A stretch of 47,311 nucleotides of DNA, taken from Cyanophora paradoxa (Eukaryota; Glaucocystophyceae; Cyanophorales; Cyanophoraceae). How positions within the stretch are numbered: the first letter of the stretch is position 1; the number at the start of each line of letters is the position of its first letter. Positions 1-9,910 of the stretch are shown here, one piece after another. The stretch lies in contig QPMI01000286.1 of assembly GCA_004431415.1 (NCBI GenBank), positions 1-47,311 of the forward strand. Reading direction: 5' to 3'. The notes beneath the pieces were generated by a model. The model did no database searches. It was given only the letters and a program-made list of their open reading frames with translations, and had not been told where the DNA came from. The position numbers and the translations under genes were made by a program.

Positions 1-2133
1 CTTCGAGCCCGCGGCCGGCGAGGAGGCGAAGGCGGAGGCGGAGGGCCTAGTGGCTCGAGCTCACCTGCGCCATCTGCTGCCTCGTCATGCGCGAGCCCGT
101 GCGCCCTTCGAGTGTCGCTCCTGGTCTAGGCCCGTCATGTTGACGCGGATGCATATGCGGCGCCCGCCAGCAGCAGACTCCCCCGTCAAGATTCTGAGCA
201 GCTCGAACGACCATGCGCTCTGCCGGGAGTGCGCGGAGCGACTGGCGAGGGAGGCGGGCTACCCTTTTCAGTTCGAGTACATGAGGGCGCAGCTGAAGTG
301 CCCGATCGACCGCGAGGTCGTCGACCGCGAGCGCTTCCGGCCAGCGCTCCGCAACGCCCGACGCATTATTGCACTGCGAGTTCGGTGCGTGTCAAAACAT
401 CTGAAATTCAGATTGCGCTTATTCTGACGCCGCCCCCGCAGCTGCCGGTTCCAGGGGCGGGGCTGCGAGTGGCGGGGCGACCTTGGCTCCCTCGCGGACC
501 ACGCGGAGCGGTGCGAGGCGGGCTGGGGTGTCTGCGGCTGCTGCGAGACACGCTTCCCGATCGACGAGCTGGCGGTGCGTGTCTCTGCTTCCGCGTCTCT
601 CCCTCCTTCTCATCGCCCGCCCCGCCTCGCGCAGGCGCACGAGGCGGCGTGCCGGCGGCCGTGCCCCAACGCCGACCAACGCCGACCTCGGCTGCACCGC
701 TCGACTCTCTATTTGGGATCTTGATGCGCATCTTGGTGGTGCAAGCTCTTGCGCACATCGAGCTCGCCAGTTTTATTCGCGCAGAGCGCTGCCTGCGGGA
801 CCTCGCTGCGCGCCTCGCCCGCGAGAGGAGGGAGCTCGCTCGAGAGAACGCCGGCCTCTCCCAGGAGAACGCGGGCCTCGCTCGCGAGAAGACATTCCTC
901 GCCAGCGTCGCCGCGCACGTCACGCGCGAGAAGGACGACCTTGCTCGCGAGAAGGGTGCGCGCCGCCTGCCCCGTGCGCCCGCGCCTCGGCGCGGCTGGC
1001 GGCAGCCGCGCACCGCCTGCCGCGCCCAGCAGCTGCAGCTTTGCAAGGTGGCGCAGGCGGCCGCCGGCTGAAGGCGGAGCCGGAGGAGCGCACGCAGGCG
1101 ACTCCCAGGCAGCGCGCGGTGGACGAGGGGCGCGAGCTTGAGCCTTGCCGGCCCCTCCGGACCCTCCCCCCAGCGCCCCGACCCGCGCCGAACCGAGCAG
1201 CGCGAGCAGGCGGCTGGCGCCAGTGCCGAGGAGGTCCAAGTGCGGCCAGGGGAGAGCATCATGGACGCTGTGAAGCGGGCGGCTCCTGGGCAGACTATCC
1301 GCCTCGCCCCCGGCGTGTGCGTGCAGCCCGCGCGATTCCTGTCCTGCTCGAGCTCTCGCTCGCGACGGTGATCTTCTCACGACAGCGCGCAGGTACCGGG
1401 AGACGGGCCTTCTTGGACAAGGAGGTGCACATCGTCGGGCCCCGGGAGGCCGCCGTGGACTCAGAGAGGAGCCCGGCGCTGCACTGCACGGGCCCCGCGG
1501 CGCCGAGCGTGCGGGGCATCGCGATCCGGTGCAGGAGCGCGCACAAGCTCAAGTACGCGGTGCGGGTCGAGGGCGGGAGCGGGGCCCTCGTCGAGGGCTG
1601 CGACATCTCCTGCGAGAACGGCGACGGCGTCCAGGTCTGCGGCCAGGGCACCGCCCCGACCCTGCGCGGCGCGCCCGCCCGCGCCCTCCCTCGCCGTCGC
1701 CCCGCGCCAGGCCGCCGTCGCCGTCTCTCGCCTCGCCAGGCCCGCCCACCTCGCACGCGCAGGGAACTCGGTGCACGACTGCAGCGGGCCAGCCTTCTAC
1801 TTCTTCGCGGCGGCAGGCGGCGTCGCGGAGGGCAACGACGTTTACGGCAACGCGAGGGCGGGCTTCTCGATCGAGAGCGGCGCGGACCCCGTCGTTCGGG
1901 GCAATCGGTGCCCCGCGCCCCGCATCCCCGTCTCCTCGACCTCTCCGCGGACGCCCTCTTCCCGCAGGATCCACGACCAGCAGCACGGGATCCACGTGGG
2001 AAACCGCGGCGAGGGGACCGTCGAGGGCAACGCCTTCGAGCGCATCTCCGACCCCTCCTACGCCCCCGGCGGCGTGAAGAACAAGGGCGGCACTCCGATC
2101 GTGCGCGGTAACACGTTCTTATTAAACCGGTAA
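1..2133 (+). pseudogene. RING/TRAF zinc finger-coiled coil-beta-helix protein, copy 1 (5' cut by window, disrupted)
   Basis: This copy runs opposite to its four relatives and its 5' end lies outside the window. In order it shows a RING segment (CAICCLVMREP, then SSNDHALCRECAERL, then LKCPIDREVV), a TRAF-type finger around 440-560, a second finger around 640-700, a leucine/glutamate coiled coil (780-955), and a beta-helix from about 1230 (QTIRLAPG, then DKEVHIVGPRE, then GTAPTLRG, ending RGNTF). Reading is broken several times relative to intact copies: a net 13-base insertion near 37-52, loss of two bases at the donor near 388, an exact 10-bp tandem duplication (aacgccgacc, 668-687), and one extra base near 1400-1412. 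The C-terminal residues also differ (LLNR instead of RA). It is probably a pseudogene; some indels could be assembly errors, but the 10-bp duplication is unlikely to be. It is convergent with the VHS-GAT gene. Confidence 0.75.
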
Positions 2134-2233
2134 GAATCCTCGACGAGGGGTTCCCTTCAACGGCGTGCTCGAAGTTCTGAATGTGAAGTTCAATGATCAT
2201 CATCTCTTCACCGGACGCGTCGCGCCGGGGGCG

Positions 2234-4280
2234 CTAGGCGGCGAGGGCGCGGGGCGGGTCCGGGGCGCTGCGCGGGGCGCGGGCGGCGAGGGCGACGGGG
2301 GAGGAGGGGACGGAGGGGAGCTCGAGGGCGGGGGCGGGGTCGAGGTCGAGGGGGAAGGCAAAGGGGTCGCCACGCCCCGACGCGGCGCTCGCGGGGGGGC
2401 CGAACGGGTGGTGCGCCCCAGCGGCGCCGCGGGAGGGCCGGGCGCCGCCCGCGGTGCCCGCCGCCGAGTCGGGCGGAGCGGCGGGCATCGCGAGGACGGG
2501 GGCCGAGGAGGAGGGGGCGGGGGAGGGGCCGGGGAGGGGTACGCGGGCGAGGAGCTCGCGGTAGAGCACCTGCAGCCGCTCGTTCTCCGCGTCCGCCTCC
2601 GCGAGGTCCTGGGGGGTACGCGTGAGGCGGCGGAGGGGTACGGGGGCGCGGGGCGCACGCGGCAGAGGCGGGAGACGTGGCGCAGGGCCGCCTCGAGCAT
2701 CTGTACCCCGCCTGCGGGGTGAGCTCCCGGGAGGGCGGGCCGGGGGCCGGGGGGTACGGGGCGGGCCTGGCGGGCGGAGTCGCGCTCCTCGCGGAGGGCG
2801 GCGGCCTCGGCGGGGGCGAGCCAGCCGGCCCCGGGCCCGGGGGGTACAGGGCCCGAAGCCGGGGGCCCGGGCCCGGGCCCGGGGAGGAGAAGGCGAGGGC
2901 GCCGAGGGCGGCGGCGGAGGGCCCGGGGCCGGCGCCGGCGCCGGGGGTAGCGCCGGGCCGGGGGCGGAGAGGGGCGCGAAGGCGCGCTCCCCAGCGCCGC
3001 CTCCCGCGTCGATGAGGCGGGGGGGCGGCGGGGACGGCGGGGGAGGGAGGAGCGCGGGGGCCGAGAGGGAGGGCGGCAGCACCGCCGGCGGCGGCCCGCC
3101 CCCCGCGCCGCCGCCCCGCCGCCGACGCGGTCGAGGCCGGGGCGGCGGGCGCCTCCGGGCCGCCTGGGCGCCGGCGCCGGCCTCGAGGGGGCGAAGGCGG
3201 CGCAGGCGCGGCGGTGGGCGTAGAGGAGGTCGGCGAGGCGCGCCCCCAGCGCCGCCGCGCGGGCCGCGGGGCCGCCGTCGGGCAGGGCCCCGCGGCCGCC
3301 TCGAGGCGGGCGAGGAGGGCGCGGCAGCGGTCGGCGCCCCGCGCGAGGTCCTCCACGAGCAGCGCGCGGGCGGCGCGGGCGTCGGGGTCGCCGGGGGCGG
3401 CGCAGAGGCGGCGGAGGAGCGCCTCGCCCTCCTCCAGGCCCCGCCCCAGCGCCCCGCCGCCTCCTCCAGCCCCGCCAGCGGCCCGGGCGAGGCCGGGCGG
3501 CCGGGGCGGGGCGGGGGGGAGGGCGCGGGGGCCCCCGGGCGGGCGTAGGGGTTCTCCGCCGGCGGCCGCTGCGCGGGCGGGTGCGCGAGGGCAGGAGCGG
3601 CGGCGGCGGGCGGGGATAGGCCGGGGCCGGGCCCGGGGAGTGGGGAGGTTGGGGGTCAGGTAGTAGAGCCCGGGGGGAGCACGCCGGCGGGCGCCGGGGC
3701 GGGGGCCGGGGCCGGGGCCGAGACAAGGGTTCCGCCCGGGACAAGGGTTCCGGGGCCGGGGCCGGGCCCGTGGGCGGCGAGGTACTGGAGGACGGCGCGG
3801 AGGCCCTCGCCGGTCCCCGCCTCGCCCCCGAACTCCTGCGCCCACGAGGCGAGGGCGGCGCGCAGCGCGGAGCGCACGGCCGGGTCCGGCTCCCCCGCCG
3901 CGATCCGCCCCAGCCGCAGCAGCCTGCGCCGTGTGAGCGCGCGGGGGGATACGGGGCGGGTGTGGGCGCGGGGAGGCGGCGCGCCGCTTGCGGTGGGAGA
4001 CGAGCTCGCGGCGGAAGGCGGGGGCCTGGACGCCGGCGTGGAGCCAGAGGAGGCAGCGGGGCAGATCGCCGGGCCCGCCCGCGGCGCGTGGTCCTTCCAG
4101 CACCGCAGCAGCCCCTTCACCGCCCGCCTGCGCCCGGCTCGGCGCTGGCGGCGCCGGCGGCGCGGGCCAGGGCGGCTGCGGCGGGGCCCGGGCGCACTTA
4201 GGGTCGGAGGAGAGGAGGCGGCCGCCGCCGCGCTCGAGCTCCGCGAAGAAGTCCCCCGAGCGCCGCGCCCGCCGCAGCAT
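2234..4280 (-). CDS. VHS-GAT domain protein (TOM1/GGA-like ubiquitin-sorting adaptor)
   Basis: A multi-exon gene starting MLRRARRSGDFFAELERGG. Exon 1 ends at a GTGCGC donor and continues in phase into RAVKGLLRCWKDH, then LPRCLLWLHAGVQAPAFRRE, then LRAALASWAQEFGG and LRAVLQYLAAHG. This is the helical pattern and C-terminal signature of a VHS domain. A second helical block (about 3200-3445: GEALLRRLCAAPGD, RCRALLARLEAAAG, ALGARLADLLYAHRRACAAF) matches the GAT three-helix bundle, which in TOM1 and GGA proteins binds ubiquitin. The tail is proline-rich and probably disordered, ending ALAA at the stop. Family role: sorting ubiquitylated cargo on endosomes. Two apparent +1 shifts (near 4065 and 3290) fall in runs of G/C and may be sequence errors. 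Assignment rests on pattern, not alignment; the exact subfamily is unknown. Confidence 0.6.
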
Positions 4281-4645
4281 CGCTCCGAGGCCGCGCCCCC
4301 GCCGCCGCTCGGCCGCGCCTTCACAGGACGGGCGAGGAGCCTAAGCCTTGAAGCGACGGCAGCTGCACGCTCCTGTCGCGGCAAGCAGCGTCCGTACGCG
4401 CAGGCTGAATGTGCCAATGACGACAGGACACTCGAACTCCAGGCGAGCCTCGTACGCGTGGTGAATGCGGGCCGTAATTTCAGAACCGAGCCGTGTTCGT
4501 GCGAAGGGCTGCGTGGACGGCTCCAGCCGTCTCAAAGAGTGTCTCCAACCGACTCCGCGCGGTCCAGCGGAGGCCCACAGCGCCCTCTGCTCAGGCTCGT
4601 CACGGACCCGGGGGGCCGACGCCGGCGGGGTAGAGCGACGAAAAG
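4281..4645. promoter_or_regulatory. Divergent intergenic region, VHS-GAT / WD40 copy A
   Basis: This 365-bp gap lies between two outward-pointing start codons. From about 4540 rightward it resembles the region upstream of the other WD40 copies, including cagcgccctctg (about 4578) and a conserved block at 4616-4642 containing gccggcggggtagagcgacg just before the ATG. Unlike the other loci, the divergent partner here is not a beta-helix gene. The rest of the gap shows no gene I can recognise. Confidence 0.5.
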
Positions 4646-7229
4646 ATGGCCGACGCGGAGGACGATGAGATGACGCTGGAGGCGGCGAAGGTGCGCTGCG
4701 CTCGTCGAGCGCGAGCCAGAGGATGCTGACGGAGCCGCGCAGGCCAAGCTGCGCGAGCTGCGGACGGAGGCAGCTGAATGTCAGCAGAGGATCACGAAGT
4801 GCGCTCCGCTCGCGCCATTCAGCCTCTTCGGACCGCTCACGCAGCGCTCTGACGTGCCGATCGCGTGGCGGCAGATTCGAAACGAAGGCGGCGCAGGTCC
4901 GTACGGAGAGCGCGGAGGGCCTTGCGGCGCCACTCACGCGCTCGCAGGCGCAGGCGAAGGCGGAGTCGGAGCGGATGCAGCTCGCGCGGATCGCCGAGGT
5001 GGGCCGCAGGCTCGCGTGCTCCTCCCGCCGCTCACGGGGAGCGGCAGGCGGTGGATCTGGCGAGGGCCCTCGTGAAGGAGAAGAAGCGCGCGCGGGACGC
5101 TCCGCCGCCGGCGCCGCTGCCGCCGGCCCCGCCGCGGGCCCCCGCCGCCGCCGCCTCGAGCTCGCGGCGGCCGCAGCGGGCGGCCGAGAGCGACGAGGAG
5201 GAGGAGGAGGCGCCGGCGAGGGCGGCGCGGAAGCCGGCCCGCGCGGCGGTCAAGCGGGAGCCGTCGAGCAGCGACGAGGAGCGCGCGGCCACCGCCGCGC
5301 GGGCGCCGCAGCGCAGGCGGCCGGCCCCGGCGGAGAGCGAGGGGAGGAGGAGGAGGAGGGGGCGCCGGGGCGGAACCCGCGAGGGGCGCGGCGGGCGGGG
5401 CGCCGGGGCCCTCGCGCCCGGGCCCGCCCCGGCGGACGACGTGACCCGCGCCCGGGCGGCCTGGAAGGTGCGGCACGCCTCTCGGCCCGGCGCCGGGGCC
5501 GCGGGCCGAGCCGCGCCCGCAGGAGCGGTCGATCTCGTGGGTGCGGCGGGGGACGGTGGCGGACGGGCTGGGCGGCGGGTGCGGGCGGTGGGCTTCTGCC
5601 CGGACCCCGCCCACCCCACGCCTTCGTCGCGGCCGGTCCGCCCGCCCCGCCCCGCCCCGCCCCCGGGCCGGGCGACGCCGGGCAGGCTGGACGGGAGCCT
5701 GGTGTTCGGGCGGACGGACGGGCGGCGGGAGGGCCTCGTGGAGGCGGCGGCGGTGCCCGTCGCGGGGAGGACGTGGGGGTGGCGGCGGGGCGGAGCCTGG
5801 AGGCGCTCGCGTGGAGCGGGGACGGGCGCCGCCTGCTCGCCGCCTTTGAGGAGGACGCCCCGCGGCCCAACGCGCCCCCGCCCGCCCGGGGCCCGAGGCC
5901 CGCCCGAGCCCGCCCGAGCCCCCGCCCGCCCGAGCCCGCCCGAGCCCCGCGCAGGTCCTCGTGCTGTACCCTCCTTCGACAACGCCTCCCGCCTCGTGCC
6001 CCGCCCCGCCCGCCCCTTCTTCTTCGTTCGCGGCGACGGGCGCGGCAGCGGCGGCTGCGGTTCGCGGCGCCGGAGTCGCGGGCGCACGGGGGCTACGCGA
6101 CGGCGGCGTGCTTCGTGCCGGGGCTGCCGGGCGCCTTCGTGACGGGCGGCGGCGCGGGGAAGCCGCGGGCGGTGGCCCTGTGGCGGGACCCGGCGGGGGG
6201 CGCGGAGCCGCCGGAGCCGCCGGGGCCGCCCGCTGCGCCCCGTCACGCGCCTCTTCGAGCCCGAGGCCCGCCCCGGCCCCGGCCCCGCCCTCGGCCCCGC
6301 CCCGCCTCCCGCTGAAGGGGCGCAGATATTGCACCGCGAGCACACGAACCGCATGTGCGCCCCGCCCGCCCCGCCCCGCCCCGCCGGTCCCCCCGACCCC
6401 CCCGCAGCCTGGCGGTGGCGGCGGACGGGGAGGGGAACGTGTTCAGCGGGGGGGCGGACCGCACCGTCGCCCTCTACCACCTCGAGGCCCGCCGCCGCAC
6501 GGCGCTCCTGAGGCTGGACGCCCAGGCCCGGCCCCCGCCCGCCCCGCCCCGCCCCGCGCCTCACGCCCGCTCAGGTGAACTGGCTCGGGGTGGGCTCGGG
6601 CGGCATGCGCGGCCAGCTCCTCGTCTCCACCATCGCCGTGCCCCCGCCCCCCCCGCCCCGCCCCGCCGCCCCGCCCCGCCCGAACTTCCGGCGCAGGCGT
6701 CGCGGAACCTGCAGCTGTGGGACCCGCGCGCCCCGAGCCTCGAGCGGCCCCAGATCGTCCTCAGGCGCCCCCCGCCCCGCCCCGCCCGCCCCCGCCCCTC
6801 ACGGCGGGGGCAGCTGGGACCTGGACCGGGGGGCGGGGGCCGGGGACGTCAAGGGCCTCTCCCAGTACCACGCCCCCGACTGGTCCCCCTGCGGCCAGTA
6901 CGTCGCCCTCGGCGCCAAGTCCGGTGTGTGCCCCGTACCCCCCGCCTACTCCCCCCCGGGGCGAGCCGCGAGGGGCCCGGCGGCAGGGCGGGTGTACGTG
7001 TGGGACGTGCGGAGCGCGGGGCGGCCCGCCTCGGAGCAGCTGTGCGGGAAGGCGGTGCCGGCGGTGGCCCTCCCGCGGGGCCCGGGGGCGGCCCCCAACG
7101 CCCTCCTCGCCGCCTCCAACGACCGCAAGGCGCGCCGCGCGTGGCGGGGCGGGGCGGGGCGGGGCGGGTCTGGTCTGAGGGGGGGCGCAGCTGACGCTCG
7201 TCTCCCTCTGGAGCCCCCAGCAGCAGTGA
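4646..7229 (+). CDS. Coiled-coil WD40 propeller protein with DWD motifs, copy A
   Basis: Exons can be followed: 4646-4690 (MADAEDDEMTLEAAK), 4743-4798, 4875-4998, 5048-5467 and so on, with introns GT(G/C)...CAG. The product has an N-terminal coiled coil (AKLRELRTEAAECQQRITK, then SQAQAKAESERMQLARIAE, then AVDLARALVKEKKRAR), a charged low-complexity linker, then WD repeats (VRAVGFCPDPAHP, GRSLEALAWSGDGRRLLAAF, SLAVAADGEGNVFSGGADR, VNWLGVGSGGMRGQLLVST, NLQLWDPRAPS, VYVWDVRSAG) and a last strand TLVSLWSPQQQ. The two WDxR tetrapeptides are typical of WD40 proteins that dock on DDB1 in CUL4 ubiquitin ligases. An acidic run present in copies B and C is here read in another frame as GRRRRRGRRGG and the frame is later restored. 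The reading stays open, so the gene is possibly functional. The closest named family I can think of is DCAF5-like, which is inference. Confidence 0.75.
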
Positions 7230-7765
7230 CGTCGACCCCTGGAGCCCCCAGCAGCTGCGAGGCCCTGAGGGGCATTGGCAGTACTAGTGTGCGATGCTCT
7301 TCGATCATGATCACAGGTCATCACGTGCACTGTAGCTATGAGAGAAATCGGCTCAGTACAAGGACAATCGGAAACCCCTTCTTTTTGTCATTTTGGGCTT
7401 CATAGAACACATCGAATTCACCGCTTATGGATAAACGAACGAAATTTATGAACGAAACACGGGGCAGGGGGCGGGGGGGGCGGTAGGCGGCGCGGCAGAG
7501 CCTCAGAGGAGGAGCGGGCCCGCGAGGTGGTCGCCGGCCAGGGGCACAGGCCCGCGGGGAGGGGCCGGACCGGGCCGATCTCGAGGGCGGCGAGGGGCAG
7601 GCGGCCGAGGGCGGCGAGGAGCTCGTTCCCCTCCGGGGGGGGGGCGAGGTCGGGCCCCGAGCCGTCCCGAGGCCCGAAGCAAAGCTCGGCGGCGGAGGGC
7701 GCCCAGCACCGTCAAGGCCGCCGCGCCACCGTCGCGCAGCAGCGCCGCGCGACGAAAGGCGGCTA
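7230..7765. other. Convergent intergenic region between WD40 copy A and beta-helix copy 2
   Basis: Two 3' ends face each other. The left part (7230-7450) is of ordinary composition and has no recognisable gene. The right part (7460-7745) is GC-rich and partly open on the minus strand (containing ALTVLGALRRRALLRASG and ELLAALGRLPLAALEIG). It may be a relic of an older coding exon, but it has no start or recognised domain. The stretch around 7486-7507 (aggcggcgcggcagagcctc) recurs at about 18203 downstream of WD40 copy C, so it belongs to the duplicated segment. Confidence 0.4.
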
Positions 7766-9720
7766 TCACGCTCGAAACGCGTTCCCTCGCACGACTGGCG
7801 TGCAGCCGTCCTCGACTTTCACGCCGCCGGGCGCGTAAGACGGGTCGGAGATGCGGTCGAACCAGTTCCACTCGATGGTGCTCCTGCCGCCCCTGAATAC
7901 ACGTATGCCGTGCGGCTGGTCGTGGATCCTGCACATGATGTGAGCCATATGTGTGCGGGATTGAAGGGGTGACGAATAGCGGAAAGACAGATGCATCTAG
8001 GAAAGGATGCATTATCGAGAGCGAGCAGGGTCGAGCTCGGACCGGTTGCCCCGCACGACGGGGTCGGCGCGACCCCATATCGCGATTCCTGTACCCCCGT
8101 TGCCGTACACGTCGTTTTCCTCCGCGACGCCCTCCGCCGAATCGTGAAGATAGATGCCTCCGAAGCCGCAGCCGTGCACCGCGTTGTCTGCGCGCTAAAA
8201 GGTGAGCGCAGGAGAGGCGCGGGGCGAGGAGCGGGCGCTCACCGCGCAGTGTCGGGGCCGTCCCCTCGCCCCTGACTTCGATACCGACCCCCGCGCTCGA
8301 CACGTTGCAGTCCTCCACGACGGCCCGGCTCCCGTCGCTGAATTGAACAGCAACGGAAGAGCTCCCCGTGTTTCGGATCGTGATGCCCTGCACGCTCGGC
8401 GCCGCGGGGCGCGTGCAGAGCAGTGCAACTCCACATCCGTTGTTCCACTCGAGGATGGCCTCGCGGGGCCCGACGATGTGCACTTCCTTGTCCAGCACAA
8501 CCTGCTCCCGGTACCTGCGCCGGAACGCGTGTCGACAGCGAGAACCCAGGAATTTCTAACAGGCGGTTTCCGGACGCACACGCCAGGGGCGAGGCGGATC
8601 GTCTGCCCGGGCAGCGCCCGCCTCACGGCAGCCATGATGCTCTGCCTGGGCGCCACCCGCAGCTCACCGGGCCCCTGGCCCGCGCGCGCTGCCTGGGCGC
8701 CGCCCGCTGCTACCGCTGCTGCGCCTCTGGACGACGCCGCGGCTGGAGAAGTCGCTTCGGGGTCAAGCCGTTGCCGCATTGCTTCCAACTGCACGGAGAG
8801 GTCGTCCACCCGCCCCTCCAGCGCGGCTGCGTCCCCCGCGGCCGGTCAGCGGGCGCGGGCGCTCGGCGCGGGCGGTGTGCACTTTTATCGCGGGCGAGGC
8901 GCGCGACGAGGTCCCGCAGGCAGCGTCCTGCGCTCAGCGGCTCGGATGAGCTTAAACCGGAAGGAAAGCTTCAGCGGGCGGCACCGAGGTGCGCCTCGAG
9001 CTCCGAGTCCGCGAGGCGGGCGGTGCAGCCGAGCTCGGCGTTGGGGCACGGCCGCCGGCACGCCGCCTCGTGCGCCTGCGCTAGGTGGTGTGGGCGATAA
9101 GAGTTTGGAAGCACGGCCAGCAGCGGTAGGAGGAGGCTCGGCCGGAAGCGAGGTCGCGCACCGGCAAGTCGTCGACGGGGACGCGCGCCCCGCAGCCGCC
9201 GCAGACGCCCCAGCCCGCCGCACAGCGCTCCGCGTGGTCCGCGAGGGAGCCCAGGTCGCCCCGCCACTCGCAACCGCGCTCCTGGAAGCTGCAGCTGCGC
9301 GGGCGGCGTCGGAGAAGACAGAAGGCGCTGTGCGCAAGACGCGCACTGCACTTTCAGCGCGTTGACGCGGCGGCTGATGAACGGGGCGGGCCGGAAGCGC
9401 TCGCGGTCCACGACATCGCGGTCGATCGGGCACTTGAGCTGCGCCCTCATGTACTCGTACTCGAAAGGGTAGCCAGCCTCCCGCGCCAGCCGCTCCGCGC
9501 ACGTCCGGCAGAGCGCGTGGTCGTTCGAGCAGCCCAGCAGCGTCTGCGCGGGCGGTGTCCTTTGCGGAATTCCGGGAAAGCACATGCGCACCGGCTCGCG
9601 CATGACGAGGCAGCAGACGGCGCAGGTGAGCTCGAGCCCCTCCGCCTTCGCCTCCTCGCCGGGCTCGAAGAGCTCCGACGGCCACCCCCCCTCGTCTCCC
9701 TCGCTGGAGCTGGTGGCCAT
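7766..9720 (-). CDS. RING/TRAF zinc finger-coiled coil-beta-helix protein, copy 2 (intact)
   Basis: The start MATSSSEGDEGGWPSELFEP is followed by an acidic stretch and a RING (ELTCAVCCLVMREP, intron GTGCGC...GCGCAG, TLLGCSNDHALCRTC, LKCPIDRDVV). The final RING pair is C-P-I-D, as in TRAF6 (CPVD). TRAF-type fingers follow (VQCACSFQERGCEWRG, DLGSLADHAERC; AHEAACRRPCPN, ELGCTARLADSELEAHLG), then a coiled coil (RCLRDLVARLARDK, ALEGRVDDLSVQLEAMRQRL). A beta-helix module opens with LRVAPRQSIMAAVRRALPGQ and TIRLAPGV, spliced to YREQVVLDKEVHIVGPRE, then GTAPTLRG, GVAEENDVYGNGGTG, ADPVVRGNR, IHDQPHGIRV, and ends VVRGNAFRA. Combination inferred: an E3 ubiquitin ligase whose beta-helix recognises a substrate or glycan, cf. 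FBXO11. All phases agree in my splicing. It is head to head with WD40 copy B, 190 bp apart. Confidence 0.8.
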
Positions 9721-9910
9721 GGAAGCTTAGCTACAAACTTGACGCAGCTTGACGGCTTTCTTAGTCGAGACAGAACTATCGAACTATGTGGGCCAACGGG
9801 GCCATCGGACCACACTCCAGCCACTCTAACGCGTTTCAGCGGAGGCCCGCAGCGCCCTCTGGCCTCGTCTGCTGACCCGGGGGCCGACGCCAGCGGGGTA
9901 GAGCGACGGA
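9721..9910. promoter_or_regulatory. Shared divergent promoter region of the intact pair (copy 2 / WD40 B)
   Basis: Only 190 bp separate the two start codons, so cis elements are probably shared. It contains cagcgccctctgg (about 9850) and the conserved pre-ATG block at 9884-9910 (gccgacgccagcggggtaga followed by gcgacgga), found at all five WD40 loci. No TATA box was recognised. Confidence 0.55.
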
